In this document: one piece after another, positions 57,161 to 64,000 of the stretch
Layout: the number at the start of each line of letters is the position of its first letter
How positions within the stretch are numbered: the first letter of the stretch is position 1
Source of the DNA: Isoetes taiwanensis
Taxonomy: Eukaryota; Streptophyta; Lycopodiopsida; Isoetales; Isoetaceae
Reading direction: 5' to 3'
DNA length: 64,000 nt
Assembly: GCA_021234155.1 (NCBI GenBank)
Contig: JAJEKV010000031.1
Location: 14,689,748-14,753,747, forward strand
The notes under the pieces: model-generated
What the model saw: only the letters and a program-made list of their open reading frames with translations
Told to the model about the DNA's origin: nothing
Databases searched by the model: none
Program-made: the position numbers and the translations under genes

Positions 57161-58734
57161 TTGATTGCAGTTCACATACTGTGAGGCAAGTCAAGACATG
57201 CCTGTTCGACCCCATATTCTTTGCAGGAATGGTCTAGAGTGCCCAACATAGAATATTCCCCATAAACTACTGCAATCTAATGGCCTCGAAAAAATTTAGA
57301 ACATGTGAAATGATAATACACCCTACAAATAATGGAATATTACAAACTGCCTATATGTAGAGATGAGACAAATAGTAAGTAGTTTTCAAAGTTAGTTAGA
57401 GTTTGTGTACATTCTCATATACAACTATAGTCCCGAGATTTTGTTTGTACATAACCACTTATACCGACAAATTAAGGCTCTCTAGCCAAGTGGATGGGCA
57501 TGAGTCCCTTGAAAAATGGGATAAAAATCAGAATCTATTCCGTGTCAAAGAGTGGTCATATGAGACTGGCAAGAAGCTTCTCATGGAGCAACTATTGTCT
57601 CTGAAGTAAGCATGGTAAACCACAGTGTTGCCATTTTTGATAACACTCAATATAAGCTCATAATGAACAAAAAAACTTGGAACACGCATTTTGGCACTGA
57701 TCACCTTATCAACGGCGGCGCTGCCTGCCGGTTTCCCCCCAAAAACCCACGACGGTCGGTGGGTTCCCTAGCACGTAATTGGGCGATGTATTCCTCCAAT
57801 CAATCCTACTGATCCATAACGTTTTCATATGTAAGGCTTAGCTTAAACAACTTGTTAACTCAATGAATTGAGCTTCAAAACATATTATTGTGTTCTTGAT
57901 CTGGCGAATAATTTTTACAGCCTATCTAAGCATCAAATCTATCTCAGGCTAAGGGTCGAGGATGACTTTACTATAGAGTATACCCACCCTGAAATAATAT
58001 AATTGGCATGCCACACGCCCTCTCCATTTTGGACATGGAAATATTGGCCGAGAATTTTATTTCCATAATGCCCTCTGTCCAGGGCGTTATCTACCCCATA
58101 ATGACGTGTGTTTGGTGTTAGCCGCACATGTACTTGGAACTATATCTGGTAGAATTGCGTGTTACACATGTACTTGGAACTATATCTTATAGAATTGTGT
58201 GTTATGCAATGGCATAACATTGTGATTCAATTTGCTTATTGGGTAGTGCTTATGTACGTACATTTCATCTATTGGGCCATTTTAGGTGATGACAATGGGT
58301 TTGTTCATTGAGCATTGATTGTGGACATCCCTATTATTTATTGTTTAGATTGTGTGGAATCCAAAGCTCTTAACGCATGCATGTGCGAGATTTTGAACAT
58401 TGCACATTATGACATTGAAAAGTAATGCAGCACATTTATACTAAGATATTTCGTATTGTGTTTCATAACACTAGTGAGCTACCTATGGCAATATGGCCCA
58501 AATCATATATGGCACCAAAATCTCTCTCTTTAATTGGCAATATGGCCCCAAACTATATATGGCACCAAATCTCTATCTTCAATTTTGGTCTGATCACAGC
58601 ATTCTACATCATTTTCGTGTGCTTATCTGCGCGCCTTGTTGAGCAACATTTGCTTTATTAAAAAGGGTATCTTTGGCTTTTTCCATGGATGAATCTGCAG
58701 TGAAGGGGAAAATCTTTCATACCAAAAGAAAAAA
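57161..58734. other. Intergenic, with two local tandem duplications
   Basis: A 40-bp unit (CACATGTACTTGGAACTATA...) repeats at 58125-58164 and 58165-58204. A 49-bp unit (GGCAATATGGCCC...) repeats at 58487-58535 and 58536-58584. The frame at 57403-57609 (ESLEKWDKNQNLFRVKEWSY) is coding-like but unassigned. Confidence 0.6.
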
Positions 58735-59310
58735 TTAGGCTGAAGAAGCGAAAACCGGAAACAAAGGTAGGAGCTGAGGATGTTGGCCTACTGCGTCAAA
58801 TTTTAAATTGCTTGAAAAAGATCTGTTATGATCTTTACTCCCCCTGTTTGGAGATGCATCATCGCTCTCTTCTGAACTTTCTACCTCTAATTTCTGCCAA
58901 ATGCCCTGCTTCAACTCACAAATGTCATGGCAGATGTCTTGCCTTTTATTGCCAGAATTTTCTGCACTTGTCGAACCGTCCCTTTTTAGATCTTCGGGTA
59001 AACATCCCCTGTTTTTGTTAATCCTATTGTTATCTGAAGAAGATGACCTGCTTGTAAGCTTCTGCACAAGGAACCTGAAACTAGAGACGTCTGCTTGCAC
59101 AAATGTTGTAGAAGGAATATGAATAATCACTGGACTGTCAGAAGTGGAAAAAACCTTCCTTCTTTTTGAATAATTACCGACAAAGCACTTTCGTTTGCCT
59201 TTTTCTGAAAGGTACCGGAAGCCCAAGAATAAACTGTAAGAAGCAAGATCGAATTCAAACTGTAAGAAGCAAGCCGCATCTCCAACAGCTATTGGACGTG
59301 GACCTGTCAA
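58735..59310 (-). CDS. VQ-motif protein (exon)
   Basis: VQ proteins are plant nuclear or plastid cofactors of WRKY factors and MAP-kinase substrates. The frame encodes FRFLVQKLTS (59050-59079), which fits FxxxVQxLTG except for a final Ser in place of Gly. The preceding STTFVQADVSS is typical of the VQ4/VQ33 group (TTFVQADxSxF). A basic stretch KGKRKCFVGNYSKRRK lies before it, and a Ser/Asp-rich region with SSEESDD after it. The C-terminus reads LLPLFPVFASSA and a stop at 58735-58737. The first codon assigned is TTG inside a TTGACAG|GTCC acceptor-like sequence, so this may be a second exon whose first exon lies beyond the copia element that begins within tens of bases. No in-frame break is present. 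Confidence 0.7.
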   Translation of the reverse strand: MTGPRPIAVGDAACFLQFEFDLASYSLFLGFRYLSEKGKRKCFVGNYSKRRKVFSTSDSPVIIHIPSTTFVQADVSSFRFLVQKLTSRSSSSDNNRINKNRGCLPEDLKRDGSTSAENSGNKRQDICHDICELKQGIWQKLEVESSEESDDASPNRGSKDHNRSFSSNLKFDAVGQHPQLLPLFPVFASSA

Positions 59311-59408
59311 GATAATGATGCAGTAACCTTCTCATGATCAAATCTTAACACTACTGTTTTAGATATTCTGTTATTCAGTTGCTATCTTTAGAAGCTCCCT
59401 TTTGGGAT

Positions 59409-59416
59409 TATAAAAG
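59409..59416 (+). promoter_or_regulatory. TATA box of the copia 5' LTR
   Basis: TATAAAAG lies about 110 bp before the putative LTR end and about 225 bp before the gag ATG. Confidence 0.5.
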
Positions 59417-59632
59417 AGGACTAGTACGCACTGATCCGGTGCGCCTCTTCTCTGTTGTATCGTCTTCTTGCAATACAAAGCTTGGCTTGTTGTTTACTTC
59501 ATCATCCACTTGTTTCAACAGGTTATGGGCCCACTTGCCTAGAATCTGATCATCCGCCTAAGACGCCGCTCATCTCATCTGCTTTATCACCTCCTCCGTC
59601 AATCTCGCCCTTCCATCAATTTTTTTTCTGCC

Positions 59633-60476
59633 ATGGATTCTGCCAACGCTGGAGTTTTGAATGCTGCTGACTGGCGCCTTCTTCCTCGATTTGGAGGCAA
59701 GAATTTTCAAATGTTCAAGTGGCGCCTCCAGATGATTCTGGAGGACAAAAACTTATGGGATATTGTGAATCCCAATGTATCCTCGCCCATGGCGAGTTCT
59801 GAAACTGTTTTGACCACTGAGGTCATTGTGAATGCTCCCATCTCCGATTTTGATGAGAAAGATCGGAAAAGCTCAGATTCGACCGTACTCGCTTAAAGAT
59901 GCCCCCTCGCACGAAGTTGTGAAGGAGGCAACCACCGCCGAGAGATGTGGAAACGGGCCGAATCATTATGCATGTTCAATGCCGCACATCGTTGATGCCG
60001 CGGAAGAAGTCGTATGATTCATATGCCCGATGCTGGAGATGTTGGAGAACACTCGCAAGATCAAAGGACTATTGATGATCTCTCGTAAGCACGGTAGATG
60101 TTACGTAAGATGAAAAAGTATCTCCCGCTCCTCAATAGTCCGCCAAATCGCTTGAGAGCTTGATTATCAATCTTGAAGGACGCCTTTTCCGATTATACCT
60201 TCGATTCTCGCCATGGATCGAATTCGTCTTTGAGGCTCTTCGTCAACAACACAATGGGGTTTTACAATCGAGGTTGTCATGGTTGCGTATAACAAGAATT
60301 CGCTAAGAAAATCTCTAAGCCTCGTTCTGACAAGAGGCGACCAACATGCTATCGATGTCAAAAAGGAGGACATGTTGCTAGGGATTGTCGTGTCCCCAGC
60401 CCCCAGCCTTCAAACTCCACCGAGCCTAGCTCGATCGACTGATCGAATCAGACGTCGGAAGAACAGAGCAATATAG
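59633..60476 (+). pseudogene. Copia gag (capsid/nucleocapsid), frame broken
   Basis: The capsid precursor starts at the ATG 59633 (MDSANAGVLNAADWRLLPRF) and reads through GKNFQMFKWRLQMILEDKNL, a typical gag N-terminus. After about 59880 the frame fails, but recognisable pieces continue in other frames (KDAPSHEVVKEATTA, MWKRAE, MFNAAH). The nucleocapsid zinc knuckle CYRCQKGGHVARDC (60347-60388) fits CX2CX4HX4C. The stretch 59881-60300 holds only one CTG and no CAG and is unusually full of CG, so the frame breaks there may reflect sequence error. Confidence 0.8.
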
Positions 60477-60532
60477 TTCAAGATTTCCTTTATTCTGTCA
60501 ATGCTGATCATGATCTGCCTGATCCTTCTTGG

Positions 60533-61258
60533 TACCTCGACTCTGGTGCAACAAGTCACATGTCTCCATATCGACAATTCTTCGTGACTTATAATATCCT
60601 GTCTTCTCCCCGTCCAATGCACATGGGAGATCATAGCAGATGTTATGCAATTGCTCAAGGCACTGTTTCTGTTCCACTTTCAAATGGCAATGTCAAAATG
60701 GTTCGAGATGTATTACATGTCCCAGATTTGCAAAAGAATCTTATTTCTATGAGCAAGCTGACTGATGCAGGCCTCCGGGTTGCTTTTAATGCCAACGTCT
60801 GTGAAGTTCTGAATTCTTATGATAAAGTCCTACTTATCGGTGTTCGTTTTGGCAATCTTTATCGCATAGCAGATGGTACTCTACCTGCAGAATATGCACA
60901 TCTTGCTATTTCACCATCCACTCCTCAGAATCTTTGGCATTACCGTCTTGGCCATATTTCTCCACGACGTCTTCATCATCTGATCACTCATCATCACCTT
61001 CGCCAGCCTGCCACTGTCTTCACTCCATGTAATGCTTGCATGCAAGGCAAGACCACTAGAGCTCATTTCCCGTCATCCTCTTCCACTTCCCATCACCGTC
61101 TGTAGCTTCTTCATCTTGATCTCTGTGGCTCCATCAGTCCCCCTTCTGTCAGCAAAGCACGATATTTTTTTCTCATATTGGATGACTTCAACAGAAAGAT
61201 CTTTGTTTATTTTCTTCAGGCTAAAAGTCAAGCATATGACTTCTTTCTTCTTTTTTCA
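60533..61258 (+). pseudogene. Copia protease and integrase N-terminal region
   Basis: Aspartic protease: WYLDSGATSHM with catalytic Asp at 60539-60541, then VLHVPDLQKNLISMSKL. Pre-integrase region: NLWHYRLGHISPRRLHHLIT followed by CNACMQGKTTRAHFP, which is the HHCC-type zinc finger. A TAG stop at 61103-61105 breaks the frame; the integrase core beginning LHLDLCGSISPPS follows in the same frame (where the first catalytic Asp lies) until a frameshift near 61255. Confidence 0.85.
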
Positions 61259-63037
61259 TCGGGAAATTGAACGTGCAACACAAGATCACATTATTACTAT
61301 TCGAACAGATGGTGGCGGAGAAATTTGTTCCAATATGTTCAATTCCTTCTGTGCAACACATGGTATCCAACACCAGCTAACTGCTCCTTCCACTCCAGAA
61401 CAAAATGATCGTGCTGAGCGTGTCAATCGCACCATCATTGAGATGGCTCGCACCTTGCTTCTTGCCATGCACGTTCCAGGCACTTATTGGGCCGAAGCAA
61501 TGGCTATTGCTGTTTATCTCAGCAATCGTACACCTCACAGTGCTCTTGCAGGTCGTCTCCCTGAAGAAGTCTGGATGGGCAAATCTGTTGCTTTCTCTCA
61601 TCTTCGAGTCTTTGGATGCCGTGCTTTTGCTCATATTCCTCATAGTCACAGATCCAAATTTGCTGCCACTGTCAAAGAATGTATGTTCCTGGGATACTGC
61701 ACCAATCGCAAGGCTTATCGTTTATTGGATCTTGCTACCAAAACTCGGATTATCAGTACTCATGTTCGCTTCAATGAGTTTGAGTCCTGCCATATTTCCC
61801 CTGAAAATCCTTGTTCTTTCACTCTGGTTGAAGGCCCGCTTCCTTCTCTATCCGATCCTGCTCCTGTTGTATCGGATCCTGCTCCTGCTCAGCCGCCATC
61901 TGTGCCTTCCTCACCAACTGCTGCACTCTCACCAGATACTTTACCTGCACCTTCTAGTCTGCCTCCTCCACCCCTTCCTTCCCTGCCTCCTTCTGATCGT
62001 CCTCAACGACTTCGTCGTCCTCCTCTTTGGCACCAAGACTGTAGTCTTGCCCTCTCTGAGCTTCCTTATGAACCGTCTTCATATTCTGCTGCCACCAACA
62101 GTCCTCATCACACACAATGGGTTGCTGCTATGACAGAAGAAATTCAATCTATTCATCAAGCTCATACTTGGAGTCTCATTCCTCGCCCTGCAGATCGTCA
62201 TGTTGTTGGGTCTAGATGGGTTTACAAATTGAAATTCAAGCCTGATCGGTCTCTTCATCGTTTCAAAGCACGATTGGTAGCCCGTGGATTCTCCCAAATT
62301 GCCGGTGTTGATTATGATGAGACCTACGCTCCAGTTGCCAAAATGGCCTCAATTCACACTGTATTGGCATTTGCCACTCTCCACCATTATTTCATCCATC
62401 AAATGGATGTGAATAATGCCTTTCTCCATGGTATTCTCAAAGAGGAAGTCTTCATGGAACAGCATGAAGGTTTTGTCCAAGGTTCTGCTGCTGACACAGT
62501 TTGTCTTCTTCATAAAGCCATATATGGTCTCAAACAGGCTTCTCGGACTTGGTATGAACGTCTACACTCCACTCTTCTTGAGTTACAGTTTACTCAAAGC
62601 ACCTCTGATCCAAGCCTTTATTTCTGCCATCAGCCCAGTCCAATTATCTTCTTGTGTTATGTTGATGATCTCCTCATTGTAGCTGCTGATGAATCCAAGC
62701 TTCTTGCTCTCAAACAACAGTTGCAACAAGTCTTTCACATGAAAGATCTCGGCCATATCCACCATTTTCTTGGTCTTCAAGTTGATTATGATCAGCAGAA
62801 AGGGTCTCTACACCTTCACCAATCCAAATATCTCAAGGATCTGCTCGTCACTTCCCGTCTTGCCTCTTGTAATCCTGTTCATACTCCATTAGATCTTGGC
62901 CTCCATTTGTTACCGGATGACGAACCTATCACTTCTTCTCTTCAATTTTACAAAGATCATTATCATCAATTTCTTGGGACTATCAATTTTGCTGCCACAT
63001 CCACACGCCCAGATCTTGCTTTTCGCCTTTTAAGCTG
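61259..63037 (+). pseudogene. Copia integrase core, reverse transcriptase, to the start of RNase H
   Basis: One open frame runs from 61032 to 63038, but its first part (to about 61255) is out of phase with the integrase. From 61259: EIERATQDHI, TDGGGE (second catalytic Asp region), STPEQNDRAERVNRTIIEMA (third catalytic acid, Glu), the GKSVAFSHLRVFGCRAFAH motif, a Pro/Ser-rich linker (about 61830-62010), then RT: WVAAMTEEIQSIHQAHTW, KARLVARGFSQIAGVDYDET, QMDVNNAFLHGILKEEVFME, IYGLKQASRTWYERL, and YVDDLLIVAADE (the catalytic YVDD). It ends in TSTRPDLAF and then a shift into a stop at 63036-63038. It is long and close to intact, so the insertion is fairly young. Confidence 0.9.
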
Positions 63038-63367
63038 AGTCAATTCACTACTGATCCCCGCCTTACTCATTGTCAATCCCTTAAACATCTGATCCGCTAT
63101 ATTGCAGGTGCTCATTCATATGGTATACACTACACAGCTAGTGGGGGTAACCAAATTGTTGCCTACTGTGATTCAGACTGGGCAGACAGTATTCATGACC
63201 GCAAGTCCACTTCTGGTTATCTTTTTATGCTTGCTGGTGGTGCCATTTCTTGGAGTAGTTCTAAGCAAAGGTGTGTGGCCCAATCCACTAATGAAAGGAC
63301 TCCACCTGGTTGGGGATTGCATTCTTTACGAGATGGCCACGTCATCCACCAGCGCCATTTTTCTTGA
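63036..63367 (+). pseudogene. Copia RNase H, frameshifted and C-terminally truncated
   Basis: After a frame shift at about 63035, KLSQFTTDPRLTHCQSLKHL and IRYIAGAHSYGIHYTASGG continue the connection domain. The RNase H core YCDSDWADSIHDRKSTSGYL (catalytic Asp in DSDWA) and ISWSSSKQRCVAQSTNE follow. The usual AEYxALS segment and the rest of RNase H are absent, and the frame ends at about 63365 in unrelated residues. Confidence 0.85.
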
Positions 63368-64000
63368 ATCTGTTGTCGTATCTGATTCAAACATTTTCTT
63401 GATTCTATTTACACGAGAATTTGCCATTTGATCCGAATTTGCTCTCTCCTTTTTGCTGGCCCTGTAGAGGCCCAGCAATTATCTTGTTCCCCAACTGATT
63501 ACCTTTGTATGGATACCAAATTTTTCACAATCTTGAAGCAAGAAGACAGAATTTCATGTGGTTTTCTCTCTGGAACTTACTCCAAGCTTTGGGAATCGCT
63601 CGTTCTTCATCAATATTTCCCTGATCTCTTATTTGCCCCTGAATATACCACCACACCACAGACGGAAGAGATAGAGTCAGAGATCATTGAATCTTGGATT
63701 CTGGAATTCATAGGCAAAAGAAACATCTCGGCAACAGCAATCTTTTATGTTCATTGTGAGTGGACTGACAGGAAAATTCAGGTGAAGATTTACTGAAAAT
63801 GATACAATTCAATGGATGCTCTCAATGTATTTTGGCAGATCTTTGGTTTTTCTTCCTTTCTTAGTTCTTAGATAGATTGTTCTCGTCTGCTGTCCCTTTT
63901 ATCCATTCCCCTTTGATCCGTTCCTGCTCCCCCTCCCATTTTTAGCCCTTTTTCCTCCCTTTGCTGTGCATTAATGGCTACATTTTCCCAAAAAAATAAA
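63368..64000. other. Right end of the window, one unassigned frame
   Basis: 63428-63796 is open (122 codons, first codon not ATG-secure) with a C-terminal half EIESEIIESWILEFIGKRNI of coding-like composition. There is no recognisable domain. No copia 3' LTR is visible. The window ends in AT-rich sequence. Confidence 0.3.

Larger units (their letters stand above)
59340..63430 (+). mobile_element. Ty1-copia retrotransposon, 3'-truncated
   Basis: Layout: a possible 5' LTR ending ...TTTCAACA at about 59520 with a TATA box (TATAAAAG, 59409-59416); a degenerate primer-binding site (GGTTATGGGCCCA, 59521-59533) comparable to the methionine-tRNA PBS of plant copia; gag from 59633; zinc knuckle; protease; integrase; RT; RNase H to about 63360. 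No 3' LTR and no polypurine tract were found, so the 3' end is lost. The order protease-integrase-RT-RNase H is that of copia. Confidence 0.9.

Noticed and set aside
61405-62133. 242-codon plus-strand frame within the copia pol
   Set aside because: It is an alternate-frame shadow, Leu/Ser-rich, overlapping the integrase-RT frame, which carries the real motifs.
63368-64000. Copia 3' LTR
   Set aside because: No stretch repeats the 59340-59520 sequence, including its TATA box. A weak TCTGTTGT-CGT resemblance is not enough.

Overview
The window is nuclear DNA of a land plant. Recognisable plant families are an E(z)/CURLY LEAF-type SET gene, a PLS-class PPR fragment, an ENH1-like plastid PDZ fragment, a thioredoxin-like 3-3 gene, a VQ-motif protein and a trihelix transcription factor. 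Plant-type Ty1-copia, Ty3-gypsy chromovirus, LINE, MULE and MITE elements, GT-AG introns and long AT-rich gene-poor spacers agree. The clade cannot be fixed by eye; a large repeat-rich genome (fern, gymnosperm or similar) is plausible but is inference.

Layout. 1-24 kb is a field of decayed gene fragments: PPR (1.3-1.7 kb, -), an old LINE (7.6-9.4 kb, -), an FCP1/HAD-phosphatase-like locus with unknown coding blocks on either side and three related palindromes (10.7-13.2 kb, +), E(z) (15.1-16.1 kb, -, introns retained), PDZ (17.2-17.5 kb, -), WD40 (21.7-22.0 kb, -) and LRR (22.4-22.8 kb, +). 25.26-27.12 kb holds the only clearly intact, single-exon host gene, a twin-trihelix factor. 27.74-35.76 kb is an ~8 kb GC-rich Mutator-like element with degenerate inverted ends, a Ulp1-type cysteine protease gene (+) and a broken MULE transposase (-). 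36.67-49.83 kb is a tandem duplication of an ~6.57 kb unit; each copy has direct 'A' repeats flanking a thioredoxin-like gene that lacks its active-site exon, a 469-bp MITE with 128-bp inverted arms, and a Ty3-gypsy RT/RNase H remnant. 49.8-54.5 kb has only unassigned exon-like pieces. 54.5-57.2 kb is a chromovirus remnant interrupted by a 5'-truncated LINE. 58.7-59.3 kb is a VQ protein exon, and 59.3-63.4 kb is a Ty1-copia element truncated at its 3' end.

The main cross-cutting observation is that the tandem copies differ almost only where one has CAG or CTG and the other has CG, with frameshifts, while the AT-rich sequence between is nearly identical. This is not the footprint of cytosine deamination. 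It looks like a consensus or base-calling error at methylated CWG sites. A similar CWG-poor, frame-broken patch lies in the copia gag. Several 'pseudogene' verdicts here, and perhaps the copy count, may therefore be partly technical.

No operon-like cooperation exists here. The functional couplings that can be argued are the protease plus transposase inside the MULE, and gag-protease-integrase-RT-RNase H inside the copia element.
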